From assembly GCA_021736645.1 (NCBI GenBank), contig JAIPFM010000043.1, positions 1 to 33,883 on the forward strand: a DNA stretch of 33,883 nt, written 5' to 3'. This stretch comes from Phycisphaerae bacterium (GTDB taxonomy: Bacteria; Planctomycetota; Phycisphaerae; Sedimentisphaerales; Anaerobacaceae). The translations under genes were made by a program, and so were the position numbers. Below are positions 6,868 through 15,753 of this stretch, piece after piece. The notes beneath the pieces are model-generated. The model had not been told where the DNA came from. It made no database searches and saw only the letters and a program-made list of their open reading frames with translations. The stretch's first letter is position 1. The number at the start of each line of letters is the position of its first letter.

Positions 6868-9449
6868 AACCCTCGAAGCAGTCCGTTGAAAAACGTATCC
6901 GGGGCATTCAGTATGATGCCTCACCAGAAACACATGACAAGGTCATCGGGTCAGTCCTGTCGGCCATGACGTCATGTTCACAGAAACATTCCGGTGCCTC
7001 GGCACTGTTAGGAAACTTAATTATGAAATCTCCAGTCACAAAACTTGCCTTCGCTGCCGTGCTTGTCACGGCCGCGATCTTTGGATTCCAGCATGTGGGC
7101 TCCAGCAGTATTGCCTGGGCCGATGTAGTGGCCCAGTTCAATGCCGTGCCCTATTTTAGTGCTACGGTCTACATCAAGGAAGACGTGGCCTCTGACCCGA
7201 AGCAGATGGAAGTGTGGATGAGCCGTGATCGACGGACGCGCATTCGAATAGGCACACAGGTGGTCTTTGGCAATAAGGGCCACGTGATCAAGACCTTCGA
7301 TTTCCAGCAGCGCCAGGTGGCAGCACCGGATCCGTATGCAGAACAGTTTATGGAGCGCCTGAGTCGTGTCGAACCCTTCTCTCTGGACGCCGTGATTCGG
7401 GTCATGTTTCAGGGCGATATGCAGGATGTGACACCCCTGGTGAATCCTGATGCCGTGATTTCACAGGATATGGTGGTCTTTGACATTGACCTGCCCGGCA
7501 CGCCCGAGTGGGTCCGTATCTGGGCCCTGCGCGAGAGCCGCCTGCCAGTGCGTTTCAAGATCTGGGACCCTCGCAGCGGAGATGGCACGGACGTGGTCTT
7601 CGAATATGCCAATGAGCAATCAGATGCCTTTTTTGATCCCAATGCCTTTGAAACACAGCTTCAGGGCAGGCAGAATCGAAGCCCTGTCAATATGGCGTAC
7701 GCGAATCTAAAAGACCCTGGGGGCAAGGCCATGACGCCTGAAGACATGTTCGCACAGAGTGGGTACCATCTGCCGGATATCAAACAGGTGGGCATCACAC
7801 CGGATGGCGCCGTGTGGATCATTGCAGACAAAGGACGCAATAGAATGCCGGATGGCAGAAACGTGTATGGCTTCAGCCGGCTCGAGGATGATCTGGATCG
7901 AGAGTATGTGCGCGTCTATGCCTCGCATGTCACGCTTGCGGATCAGAGTCAGCAGGTCTTTGTTCCGGCCGGGTATCCCTTTGATCAACGGATTCCCGGC
8001 AAGCTGATCGTGATCTGTGAGGCAGATGACGGGCGCGTTCGAGTGGAACATGAACTGATTGGGACTGTGGAGCTGACCCAGTGGCAGCAGGATCAGTCTT
8101 GGCCTGATGACACGATTCGCGACCCGGAGAATACATTCAGATTGAGCATGGCGTGGAAACACTGCGCACAGAAACGATATGACGAGGCGGAAAAAATACT
8201 TGTCACCATTCCAGGCACTCCGAATGAAAGCCGAATGGCCCTGGAACGCGAGCGTGTGCGGTTGCGCATGCTCTTTATTCAGGCAGCGTATGCGGAGGCC
8301 GTGGCCATGGGGGATGGGTTGATGCCTGCCATGAAGAAGGAATACCAGCGATGGAAAGGCAGTTCGGCTGATCCGTCTCTGTTCACCGATTATCTCACGG
8401 CCCTGGCTTGTCTGGGTCAGGTGGATAGAGTTAAAGATTTGTGGCAGGAGATCAAAGCGACAAAGCCGGAACTGAGTGCCACCCTGAACCGTCTGGCAAG
8501 GGAACACATTGCCGAAAGCACGGCGTACAGTTTTGAGTTGTGTTTACGCACCATGGTGCCTCAGATGTCGCAAAAGGCCCACTTGAGCATCGAACAGCTC
8601 GATGCCCTGTTTGACATTGACATCAAGCACAATGAGGCATTTACTCATTTGGGATTCTGGGACTGGAATCCTGAGTTTGACCAGCCGGAGTACAAAAACT
8701 GGGAACGTCACCTGGCAGATCTTTCAGAGTACTTCCAGACCCACGCTCTGCCTGAAAACATGGTCTTGCTTGAGCGTGACAAGAAAGAGGCCTTAAAAGC
8801 CAATCAGTACAAGATGCCGAATATTGCCAGTCACTACGTTCACAATTTTGACACCCACCTGAAAGCCTATTTGAAAACCTACCGATATCCGGAGTCTGCA
8901 GGGCGTGTTCGTATTGAAGCGCATATCCCAGAGGTCATACTCAATCACGATTTGATCTACAAACCAGAAACACCCTACCATGAGATGCTTCGATTCCTCA
9001 TGGATCACTTTGGCCTGGAGGTGGTGGAAGTCAATGAACCTCGCACTGTGTGGGTGGCCCATTATGACGGCAGGGCACTCAAAGATTTCAAGCAGGTCAA
9101 GGCACCGGTGTCGCCGAGAGTCAGGGACGCAAATGGTCAGTTGAAGGCAGGCGTGATGTCATCTTCCTCCAGCGGTGGCTGGGATGTGTCCTATCTCTTT
9201 CAGCGATTCATGCGTGACCAGAACAGTGAGTGCAAAGCCACAGGCATACTGATTCACGATGAAACCGGACTCGCGAAGATCCAGGAGGACACTGGTATGG
9301 GGCCACGTCTCAGTCGTGAATGCCCATGCTGGACCGGTCCCGATGCCCCCGCCATCGCACGAAAATGGTTTGGCGACGAGTTCGGTATTACCTTTACAGA
9401 GGAGACTCGTACTGTGACGACTTATGTGATTCGCGACAAGGCCGACTAG
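6864..9449 (+). CDS. Membrane-anchored probable anti-sigma/regulatory protein with large extracytoplasmic part
   Basis: The 861-residue product overlaps the sigma gene by 4 bp. A short N-terminal cytoplasmic helix (about 1-55; VEKRIRGIQYDASPETHDKV) precedes one transmembrane segment (about 60-76), followed by AWADVVAQF and an extracytoplasmic part of about 780 residues. Residues about 85-270 resemble a LolA-like beta fold (inference), the middle (about 420-640) is helical and TPR-like in character, and the C-terminus (about 700-861) contains MLRFLMDHFGLEV and a closing WFGDEFGITFTEETRTV block, loosely like the TIGR03435 repeat pattern. There is no zinc-binding anti-sigma HxxxCxxC motif. An anti-sigma role is inferred from the operon; the ligand is unknown. 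An internal Met at 7023 is unlikely to be the start because it would remove the cytoplasmic segment. Confidence 0.7.
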   Translation: MKPSKQSVEKRIRGIQYDASPETHDKVIGSVLSAMTSCSQKHSGASALLGNLIMKSPVTKLAFAAVLVTAAIFGFQHVGSSSIAWADVVAQFNAVPYFSATVYIKEDVASDPKQMEVWMSRDRRTRIRIGTQVVFGNKGHVIKTFDFQQRQVAAPDPYAEQFMERLSRVEPFSLDAVIRVMFQGDMQDVTPLVNPDAVISQDMVVFDIDLPGTPEWVRIWALRESRLPVRFKIWDPRSGDGTDVVFEYANEQSDAFFDPNAFETQLQGRQNRSPVNMAYANLKDPGGKAMTPEDMFAQSGYHLPDIKQVGITPDGAVWIIADKGRNRMPDGRNVYGFSRLEDDLDREYVRVYASHVTLADQSQQVFVPAGYPFDQRIPGKLIVICEADDGRVRVEHELIGTVELTQWQQDQSWPDDTIRDPENTFRLSMAWKHCAQKRYDEAEKILVTIPGTPNESRMALERERVRLRMLFIQAAYAEAVAMGDGLMPAMKKEYQRWKGSSADPSLFTDYLTALACLGQVDRVKDLWQEIKATKPELSATLNRLAREHIAESTAYSFELCLRTMVPQMSQKAHLSIEQLDALFDIDIKHNEAFTHLGFWDWNPEFDQPEYKNWERHLADLSEYFQTHALPENMVLLERDKKEALKANQYKMPNIASHYVHNFDTHLKAYLKTYRYPESAGRVRIEAHIPEVILNHDLIYKPETPYHEMLRFLMDHFGLEVVEVNEPRTVWVAHYDGRALKDFKQVKAPVSPRVRDANGQLKAGVMSSSSSGGWDVSYLFQRFMRDQNSECKATGILIHDETGLAKIQEDTGMGPRLSRECPCWTGPDAPAIARKWFGDEFGITFTEETRTVTTYVIRDKAD

Positions 9450-9902
9450 AGAAGACGGACGCCCACTCTACGATTACAAACAGGACTTGGTTCTTGGTAT
9501 CCCCTCAGGGATCTTTGACTTAGTGTCCCCCTCGGGGATGGTTGAAACCCCTCGCATTCAGGCGAAGAAATATGGGCGAAATGGTCATTGACCATGAGCC
9601 AGACATTTATAGTTATCTGCGAAGCAGATTCATTGTTACTTTTAGTCGGCTTCAGCCGATTGACGAACCCACCGGCTTGGAACCGGTGGTCGTCCTCAGT
9701 GTCTTGGTGGTGATAAAGTTGATAGATGCCCAACCGTGGTATGGCGATACAATCGCGTATGTAACATTTCTGAACAATGGAGGATTGCCGCGCCTCCCGG
9801 AGACCGGCTCGCAATGACAACTGTTTTATAGATGCCGCAGGGCGAAGCCCGTTCAACAGAGCCAGCAACCAACAACCAGCAACCAACAACTCAAACAGCG
9901 CA
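9450..9902. other. Non-coding interval with hairpin array
   Basis: No convincing gene lies in these 453 bp. Short inverted repeats follow one another closely: atccc/gggat (9499-9512), tcccc/gggga (9526-9538), tcgc/gcga (9552-9565), atggtca/tgaccat (9581-9595), atctgc/gcagat (9615-9629), tcggct/agccga (9646-9659) and a composite 12-bp stem with a 2-nt bulge (gacga, ccaccgg / ccggtgg, tcgtc; 9662-9694). The rest (9695-9860) shows no further strong signal. It could be a structured RNA, a cluster of REP-like sequences, or the shared 3' region of two convergent genes. Confidence 0.6.
9862..9889. repeat. Tandem repeat, 14 bp x 2
   Basis: ccagcaaccaacaa occurs twice in perfect tandem just downstream of the amidohydrolase stop codon. 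It is low-complexity and probably a dispersed simple repeat. Confidence 0.7.
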
Positions 9903-11027
9903 CTACTCTGAGTTACTATGTGCCAGGATTCGGGCGGCATTGGTCTGATAGACCTTTTTGAGGATCTGGTCGTTCAAGTCGAGACCGTGCAGGGGCCAGT
10001 GGTAGGTGAAGTAATCCTGTGCGTAGAAGTGCTCATCCGCGGTCTCCAGGATGCGGAAGGTGGTCTGGTACATCTTTTTGCTGACGCCCATATCCGTGCC
10101 GTAGACCAGGCGGTCCTGATAGCGTTCATAGAATTTCGCGGTGAACCTGGGGATGGACGCTGTTTCTGCGTACCGTGCCGAGATGTCGGCGTAGAGGTTG
10201 GGACATTCGTCGAACAGGCGCCCCAGTCGATTCAGGTCGTGGGAACAGTTGGCAAAGTGACAGGCAATAAAGGTCGTTTTGGGGTGACGTTTGACGGCCC
10301 GCTCCAGGATGGTGATCATGCCGGTGTGTCCGATGGCGTCCAATTGATTGTCGAGTCGCCACTTGTACGCATTCATCAAGCCATCGTTCGTGGCATCCAT
10401 GGGCTCGTACATCCACTTGGGATCAGCCACGTGGATGTTGATGGGCATGTTAAGCTCGGCACATTTTTCGAGCAGGGGATCCATTCTGGAGTCGTCGAGA
10501 TGCATGCCCCAGGCCTTGGTGGGCTTGCAGTAGAAAAGCCCCTTTCCCTTGTCGCCCAGCTCGCCCACACCCCTGGCACCCACGCGGTAGCAGCGCTGTA
10601 ATTCCTTGACGGCTGCCGGGCCGAAACCGGCCTGGTCGTAGCCCGTGTAGTCGAATCCGCACCACACGTCGAATCGCTCGGGAAAGGCTGCATATTGTGC
10701 GTAGATGGCATCGAAGTCAGTGCCCGTGGCGTAGGTCAAGACAATGCACTTGTCAATACCCACAGCATCCATGGTCTTGACCCAATCAGCCACCTGCGCC
10801 GGTGTCTTGGCATAGGGATGCGTGTGCATGTCAATGATGGGAAACCTGGCACGGGTCACCGAGGTCTGAGGGATCTGATAGATGGACTGTGGACGATAGT
10901 CCTTGAGCAGTAGCTCGTTCGGCCCCGAGGTGCCGGTCTCTTGACTGAGGCCCACAGTGCCTGCCATACATATCAGGAAAAGACCGAGAGAATACTGAAG
11001 GGTTCGATTGATCTTGTTTGGTCTCAT
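9903..11027 (-). CDS. Exported amidohydrolase-family (TIM-barrel) metal-dependent hydrolase
   Basis: The 374-residue protein begins at an ATG with AAGGAGAG about 4 nt upstream. Residues 1-29 form a Sec signal peptide (basic start, hydrophobic core SLGLFLICMAGTVG). The mature part has the amidohydrolase_2 metal-site signatures: HxH in IIDMHTHP (His68, His70), NIHVADP, FIACHFAN and the Asp-containing VYGTDMG. The C-terminus ends KKVYQTNAARIL, the usual closing helix of the family. The reaction type is hydrolysis or decarboxylation of a small carboxylate, but the substrate cannot be deduced. An exported location is unusual for this family, which is mostly cytoplasmic, though exported versions occur in Planctomycetota. 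It lies downstream of the beta-helix gene on the same strand, separated from it by a strong terminator, so it is probably a separate transcript. Confidence 0.85.
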   Translation of the reverse strand: MRPNKINRTLQYSLGLFLICMAGTVGLSQETGTSGPNELLLKDYRPQSIYQIPQTSVTRARFPIIDMHTHPYAKTPAQVADWVKTMDAVGIDKCIVLTYATGTDFDAIYAQYAAFPERFDVWCGFDYTGYDQAGFGPAAVKELQRCYRVGARGVGELGDKGKGLFYCKPTKAWGMHLDDSRMDPLLEKCAELNMPINIHVADPKWMYEPMDATNDGLMNAYKWRLDNQLDAIGHTGMITILERAVKRHPKTTFIACHFANCSHDLNRLGRLFDECPNLYADISARYAETASIPRFTAKFYERYQDRLVYGTDMGVSKKMYQTTFRILETADEHFYAQDYFTYHWPLHGLDLNDQILKKVYQTNAARILAHSNSE

Positions 11028-11157
11028 AATGGCTCTCCTTTTGAACCAGAAAATGTCGCTGCCACAGGGTGGTAAAGGTCACCGGTGCTATGATAGCGAC
11101 TCAAGGGTCGTTCACGCAAGCCTGGATTTGTCCAGAACGGGTTTCAAAACTCATTTC

Positions 11158-11209
11158 GGCTGCAAAAACCATGGAACTGCGGTTTCGCCTAGAAAGCAGT
11201 TTTGCAGCC
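11158..11209. other. Inverted repeat / nested hairpin upstream of the amidohydrolase
   Basis: ggctgcaaaa (11158-11167) and ttttgcagcc (11200-11209) are perfect 10-bp complements; inside them aacc pairs with ggtt, and agaac/gttct pair outside. It lies about 130-180 bp upstream of the amidohydrolase start, in its probable leader or promoter region. The rest of 11028-11267 shows no gene. Confidence 0.5.
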
Positions 11210-11267
11210 AGTTCTAAAAACACAGTGTCTGCTGTCAGGTTTTAAGTGTTGCGCCAATGTCATTTCC

Positions 11268-11305
11268 AAAAAAAATGGGCCTGCATTGGATTCCAATGCA
11301 GGCCC
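11268..11305 (-). terminator. Rho-independent terminator of the beta-helix gene
   Basis: Perfect 13-bp stem gggcctgcattgg / ccaatgcaggccc (11277-11289 / 11293-11305) with a 3-nt loop, followed on the minus strand by an A then eight T (11275-11268). It starts 22 nt after the stop codon. Confidence 0.93.
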
Positions 11306-11327
11306 GAAGTGCTTTTCGATGTCACAT

Positions 11328-13268
11328 TTATGGCTGGACCGGACGGACCAGAATGAAAAGTTCTGCCAGGTCGTGTTCAATACCTGAGGTCACCTTGCTG
11401 AGATCTACATTTTCGCCGACGATTTCCAGTGTGACCGAATAGGTCCCTGGCCCGATGACGCCGGGATCCGGTGTGAATGTGGCTGTCCAGTTGCCACCGG
11501 CTGCAGACGTGGAAGCGATCGTCAATGAGAGCTCTCCCTTGAAATTCAACTGCACGGCCGTCGTGATGGTGGCTGACAGACGTACACTGGGCCAGGGGCC
11601 TGAAGGGGTATGGGTGATGCTGAAGGTATCTGCCACCACCCATTCCGGCTCCACAGGCGGAGGTGTCACGATGAGCTCGGTGTCATAGACACCCATGTCT
11701 GTTTGCGAGCCTTGAATACGCGCTGCACCATCAAGGTCCAGCGGCAGGGGTTCGGCTGTATTGCCATCCATGTCAAGGTCCGTGACGTCTGCCGGGAGCA
11801 AAGCCGTGCTGCCCTGGTCGATGCAGGGTGAACTGTCCTGAAGATGGTAATCTCCAAAGATCCACTCGCCCTCAAAAGACCAGCCGCCCGGGGTCACAAA
11901 GAGCGGATCGGCGTCAATGTTGCCCGTGCCTGCACCGGTCCAGCCGCCCTGGACGTCAGAGTGGGAGACTTCCGTGGTGGAGGGATGGGTCGTAAATATC
12001 TCATTGCCGCCGTTGTACAGGATGCTGTTGGTGACAGTCAATTGATTGGTGGGGGGGTAAATCCAGCTCAAGCTGGCAATTGTCCTGTTGCCGGAGGGCA
12101 GGTTGTCCGTGACCGTACTGCTGTGAATGGCGATACTGCTGTTGAGTCCGTACACAACGGATCCAATCATGAAATCGGCCTGGTAGCCGGAATTGCCCGT
12201 GATCAGGCAGTTCGTCAGTGTGATGGAACTGTCCTCGCCATAGACACCCGCGCCGTACAACTGGGCCGTGTTGCCGGATATCCGACTGTTGACCAGTGTC
12301 AGGCTGCTACGTACAATGGCCGCGGCACCCCCAAAGGCCCCCTTATTGCCATAGAAGAGACTGTCGGATACCGCAACATTTGCGTCCAGGATCAGGAGGC
12401 CGCCACCGATCGCGTCAATGCTGTCCCCATTGGCCCGCCCGTTTTTGATGACGACGCCCTTGATTGTGGTGCCAAGTATGGCAGGGCCTTGAGCGGTCAT
12501 GACGTGATGGCTGTTTTCCTCCACATTCAAGAGGCCGTACAGGTCATCGCCTGCCAGGTCACCACTGAGTTCTGTCACAAAGGTATCCGGGTCATGCGTG
12601 TCAGGAGAGGGCGTGCCGTAACCGGCATGTCCTCCCACCAGGGTGATACCGTCTTGAAGCAGGAAGCTGGCTTCGCGGTCACCCGGTGTGACGCCTGTGC
12701 CCTGATCAGGCTTGTAAACGCCTTCCGCCACGAGGATGGTGTCACCCGGAACGGCAATGGAGAGCGCGTCCTGGAGTGACCTGAAGGCCCAAAGCCAGTT
12801 GGCACCGTTGTGCACGGGTCCGGGTGCGTCCTGATCCACATAGTAGATAGAGGCTGGTGTGCCCACGGTAAATGAGATATTGAAAGCGATGGCCGGGACA
12901 GTGCACTTGAATGTCCAGTAGCCTGAGGGCAAGGGCCCAAAATCGCCTTGGAGACCTGACACGGGCTGCCAGATCGCTGGGCATTGTGTTGGCGGCGGGC
13001 CCTGAATCGATAAGACGACTTGCTTATTGACGGTATCTACAGTGATCTGGGGCGTTCCACCCAGTGCGCCCCTGGCAGAGCAGCTGCTACCGTAAATATA
13101 GTCCAATGGGCCTGAAAACGTGATCGTGTCCGAGGTGCCCGGATTGTTGGGATCTATAGTCCAGGCGCTGGGAGGAACCAGTCCATCAACCCAGGTCACT
13201 GAGGCGGCAAATGCCTGAGAACCCATTAAGCATAGCAGGAGTATCCATATGTTGGCCTTGGAATTCAT
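11328..13268 (-). CDS. Secreted right-handed parallel beta-helix protein
   Basis: The 646-residue protein has a clear Sec signal peptide (residues 1-22, ending AFA|AS). After an Ig-like N-terminal region (about 22-135), the segment YYVDQDAPGPVHNGANWLWAFRSLQDAL (about 145-170) is the typical opening of planctomycete beta-helix proteins. Repeated coils of GGGLLILDANVAVSDSLF, SSLTLVNSRISGNTA and SSITLTNCLITGNSG type follow (about 280-420), then a 'choice-of-anchor' style block with DADPLF, YHLQDSSPCIDQG and DMGVYD (about 450-530). The C-terminal part (about 545-635) looks like an Ig/FN3-type beta-sandwich. Such proteins are polysaccharide-binding, lyase-like or adhesive; no catalytic residues can be assigned. 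RBS AAAGGA precedes the ATG and a strong terminator follows. Confidence 0.88.
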   Translation of the reverse strand: MNSKANIWILLLCLMGSQAFAASVTWVDGLVPPSAWTIDPNNPGTSDTITFSGPLDYIYGSSCSARGALGGTPQITVDTVNKQVVLSIQGPPPTQCPAIWQPVSGLQGDFGPLPSGYWTFKCTVPAIAFNISFTVGTPASIYYVDQDAPGPVHNGANWLWAFRSLQDALSIAVPGDTILVAEGVYKPDQGTGVTPGDREASFLLQDGITLVGGHAGYGTPSPDTHDPDTFVTELSGDLAGDDLYGLLNVEENSHHVMTAQGPAILGTTIKGVVIKNGRANGDSIDAIGGGLLILDANVAVSDSLFYGNKGAFGGAAAIVRSSLTLVNSRISGNTAQLYGAGVYGEDSSITLTNCLITGNSGYQADFMIGSVVYGLNSSIAIHSSTVTDNLPSGNRTIASLSWIYPPTNQLTVTNSILYNGGNEIFTTHPSTTEVSHSDVQGGWTGAGTGNIDADPLFVTPGGWSFEGEWIFGDYHLQDSSPCIDQGSTALLPADVTDLDMDGNTAEPLPLDLDGAARIQGSQTDMGVYDTELIVTPPPVEPEWVVADTFSITHTPSGPWPSVRLSATITTAVQLNFKGELSLTIASTSAAGGNWTATFTPDPGVIGPGTYSVTLEIVGENVDLSKVTSGIEHDLAELFILVRPVQP

Positions 13269-13500
13269 TACGCTGTCCTTTCTAAAAGGTGTGGTGGGCT
13301 TTTTTTAGCCTTTTGACATAAAATACGGCAATTGCACATTAGACCAGAAAATCTCCTATCTTATATGTATACAAATTTCCCAGGGTTCAGGTCAAGTCTA
13401 TTATCGGGCCTGGTATTTTGGCCACGCATGAAAATGGAGACCGATTGATACTCTTGTTATAAGGCATTATTACTAAGTTATTAATATTTGTAATAGATCC
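13269..13500. other. Divergent intergenic region between beta-helix gene and PEPCK
   Basis: AT-rich spacer without an ORF. A short ggct-aaaaaa-agcc hairpin lies close to the beta-helix start. No convincing minus-strand promoter was picked out by eye. Confidence 0.5.
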
Positions 13501-13529
13501 TTGACAGGGGTTCTGCGCTCGGCTAGACT
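13501..13529 (+). promoter_or_regulatory. Sigma-70-like promoter of PEPCK
   Basis: A perfect -35 hexamer TTGACA (13501-13506), a 17-nt spacer and TAGACT as the -10 (13524-13529). The predicted transcript would start near 13536, giving a leader of about 33 nt. Confidence 0.75.
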
Positions 13530-13550
13530 CTGTTGTTTTGTGAACTTATT

Positions 13551-13556
13551 AGGAGG
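13551..13556 (+). promoter_or_regulatory. RBS deciding the PEPCK start
   Basis: AGGAGG lies 12 nt before the ATG at 13569, a slightly long spacing. An in-frame ATG at 13533 lies upstream of this RBS and of the predicted transcription start, so it is not the start. Confidence 0.7.
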
Positions 13557-13568
13557 TACATATACCGC

Positions 13569-15443
13569 ATGAATACTGCCATGGAAATTTTGAAAAACCA
13601 GCTCTCTCCTGAGCATTTAGATAGACTGTTGGTCTTGAAAAATGAGGAAGTGAATCAGTTTGTGGCCTATGCCATTGAATTGTGTGAACCGGACAGTGTG
13701 TGGGTTGGCAATGATTCCGATGAAGATGCCGCCTATTGTCGTCAGCTTTCGATCGACAACAGAGAAGAACTGCCCCTGGCGATTGACGGCCACACCGTTC
13801 ACTTTGACGGTTATTATGATCAGGCACGTAAGAAGGAAGTCACCAAATACCTGGTGCCTTCAGATGTGGTCCTGGACAAAAAGCTGAATCAAGTGGAGCG
13901 TGAGCAAGGGCTTAAGGAAATAAGGGACCTTCAAAAGGGTGCCTACAAGGGACGCCGGATGCTGGTGACTTTCTTCTGCCTTGGCCCCACGAATTCACCG
14001 TTTGCGATTCCATGCCTTCAGATCACGGATTCCGCCTATGTGGTCCACAGCGAAGCCATGCTCTACCGTCGTGGGTATGAGGAGTTCAAGCGCCAGAGCA
14101 GCAATCCGAGTTTTGAGTTCTTCAAATTCCGCCATGCGACCGGCCAGGTGGATGATCGTATGACCAGTGTCCATTACGACAAGAACCGTGTTTACATGGA
14201 TTATACCAGGAACACAGTGCTGTCTGTTAACACGCAGTACGCAGGCAACACGGTCGGCCTCAAGAAGCTGGCCTTGCGTCTGGCCATCTGCAAGGCAGAC
14301 CGGGAAGGCTGGCTGGCCGAACACATGTTTGTGATGCGTGCCAATGGCCCCAAGGGCCGAAAGACCTATCTCTGCGGTGCGTATCCCTCTGCCTGCGGCA
14401 AGACCTCAACGGCCATGATCCCCGGAGAAAACATTGTGGGTGATGACCTGGCGTACTTCCGTGTGATCGATGGGGAATTTCGTGCGGTCAACGTGGAAGC
14501 CGGTATTTTCGGCATCATTCAGGACGTGTGTGCCAAGGGTGATCCCGTGATCTGGGATGTGCTGCATGCACCGGGCGAGGTAATCTTTGGCAATGTCCTG
14601 GTCAAAGACGGTTCTCCGTACTGGCTGGGCATGGGAGAAGAAATACCCAAAACCGGCGCCAATCATGTGAGTCCTGCCTGGACCGAAGGCATGCTTGGAC
14701 CGGATGGCAAGCCCACCACCCCGAGTCATAAAAATGCCCGGTATACGGTGCGCATGCAGGACCTGGAAAACAAGGACCCGGACTGGGATACTCCCAATGG
14801 TCTGCCTGTGGGTGGCATCATTTATGGTGGGCGCGACAGCGATATCAATGTGCCGGTGCGAGAAGCCTATTCCTGGGCCCATGGGATCTGTACCATGGGG
14901 GCCATGCTCGAATCAGAAACGACTGCCGCGACCATCGGTGCCGAAGGGGTGCGCAGCTGGAACGTGATGAGCAATATGGACTTTTTGTCCATGTCCGTGG
15001 GTAAGTATCTCCAGAACAATCTCGAATTCGCCAAGGACATCGAGCGTCCCAAGGTGTTCGGCACCAACTACTTCCTCAAGAGGGACGGCCAGTACCTCAA
15101 CGGTATGCTGGACAAGTCGGCCTGGGTCAAGTGGATGGAATTGCGTGTGCATGGCGACGTGGAATCGCTCGATGCCGGTTACGGCATGATTCCCAAGTAT
15201 GAAGACCTCAAGACCATCTTCAAAAACACGCTGAACCAGGCGTACACGGAGCAGGACTATGTGGAGCAGTTTACTGTTCGGATACCTGAACTGCTGGGCA
15301 AGCTGGATCGCATGGAAGAGATTTATGCGACTGTGGGTGACACACCTGAGGCCATGAAGGAAGAAATGGCCGCTCAGCGCAAACGCCTCGAAGCCTTGAA
15401 GGCCGAAAAGGGCGAGTACATCTCGCCGCTGGACCTGGCATGA
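13569..15443 (+). CDS. pckG: Phosphoenolpyruvate carboxykinase (GTP)
   Basis: This 624-residue cytoplasmic enzyme interconverts oxaloacetate + GTP with phosphoenolpyruvate + CO2 + GDP. Family signatures are visible: FFCLGPTNSPFAIPCLQITDS, the P-loop with the reactive cysteine CGAYPSACGKTS (Cys276, Lys278), the kinase-2 motif GDDLAYF, and the PEPCK-specific block NVEAGIFGIIQ. The length matches GTP-type PEPCKs. The C-terminal tail (from about 590) is charged and possibly coiled. It is transcribed alone from the promoter at 13501 and followed by an inverted-repeat element and a terminator. In an anaerobe this enzyme may run toward oxaloacetate in fermentative CO2 fixation or toward PEP in gluconeogenesis; the sequence does not decide between them. 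Confidence 0.95.
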   Translation: MNTAMEILKNQLSPEHLDRLLVLKNEEVNQFVAYAIELCEPDSVWVGNDSDEDAAYCRQLSIDNREELPLAIDGHTVHFDGYYDQARKKEVTKYLVPSDVVLDKKLNQVEREQGLKEIRDLQKGAYKGRRMLVTFFCLGPTNSPFAIPCLQITDSAYVVHSEAMLYRRGYEEFKRQSSNPSFEFFKFRHATGQVDDRMTSVHYDKNRVYMDYTRNTVLSVNTQYAGNTVGLKKLALRLAICKADREGWLAEHMFVMRANGPKGRKTYLCGAYPSACGKTSTAMIPGENIVGDDLAYFRVIDGEFRAVNVEAGIFGIIQDVCAKGDPVIWDVLHAPGEVIFGNVLVKDGSPYWLGMGEEIPKTGANHVSPAWTEGMLGPDGKPTTPSHKNARYTVRMQDLENKDPDWDTPNGLPVGGIIYGGRDSDINVPVREAYSWAHGICTMGAMLESETTAATIGAEGVRSWNVMSNMDFLSMSVGKYLQNNLEFAKDIERPKVFGTNYFLKRDGQYLNGMLDKSAWVKWMELRVHGDVESLDAGYGMIPKYEDLKTIFKNTLNQAYTEQDYVEQFTVRIPELLGKLDRMEEIYATVGDTPEAMKEEMAAQRKRLEALKAEKGEYISPLDLA

Positions 15444-15610
15444 TCTAGGCTCTGTCTGGAAAGTCGATCTGGCTTCGAGCGGCTTATTTTTCGTCTGACT
15501 GCATCCGGCTGTATCGACGATACAGCCAATATCGCCTGCTTCGCCGTCTTTGTCAGACAAAAAAACGCTCGCTCTCGGGCCGCCGACGAACTTTCAAGAA
15601 AGAGCCTGGA
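15444..15610. mobile_element. MITE-like long inverted-repeat element, 167 bp
   Basis: The two ends (15444-15464 and 15590-15610) are inverted copies matching at 18 of 21 positions without gaps. Inside are gtctgac/gtcagac (15493-15499 / 15552-15558) and a central perfect palindrome ggctgtatcg-a-cgatacagcc (15507-15527). The whole can fold into one long imperfect hairpin. No target duplication was recognised. It begins right after the PEPCK stop. A core segment (from atcgacgat to cctgcttc) recurs, inverted, in the insert of the second kinase at 25968-26126. Confidence 0.7.
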
Positions 15611-15632
15611 CCATTTACAGAACTTTCCCAAC

Positions 15633-15665
15633 GGGCTATGTTATACAACATAGCCCATTTTTTTT
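15633..15665 (+). terminator. Rho-independent terminator after PEPCK
   Basis: Perfect 10-bp stem gggctatgtt / aacatagccc with a 4-nt loop, followed by A and eight T. The inverted-repeat element sits between it and the PEPCK stop, so the element would be transcribed in the PEPCK 3' UTR. 15666-15753 shows nothing notable. Confidence 0.92.
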
Positions 15666-15753
15666 GGCAACAATGCAGAGTGCTGAGCTGAAGGGTCAGT
15701 GATGGCTGAAGGTGTCATTGGCATGACTTAAAACTGATGGTAATGGAGATTGA

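Noticed and set aside
7707..8507. 266-codon minus-strand frame
   Set aside because: Antisense to the sigma-partner membrane protein, with no RBS or family resemblance.
9862..9889. Possible start of a CRISPR array
   Set aside because: Only two abutting 14-bp units with no spacers and no cas genes in the window.
9446..9940. 164-codon minus-strand frame and 91-codon plus-strand frame (9542-9817) in the hairpin block
   Set aside because: Both run through inverted and tandem repeats, have no RBS and look unlike protein.
9918..10601. 227-codon plus-strand frame
   Set aside because: Lies fully antisense to the amidohydrolase, whose metal motifs and RBS are clear; its composition mirrors the coding strand.
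11844..12779. 311-codon plus-strand frame opposite the beta-helix gene
   Set aside because: Long only because of codon bias in the real gene, which has a signal peptide, RBS and terminator.
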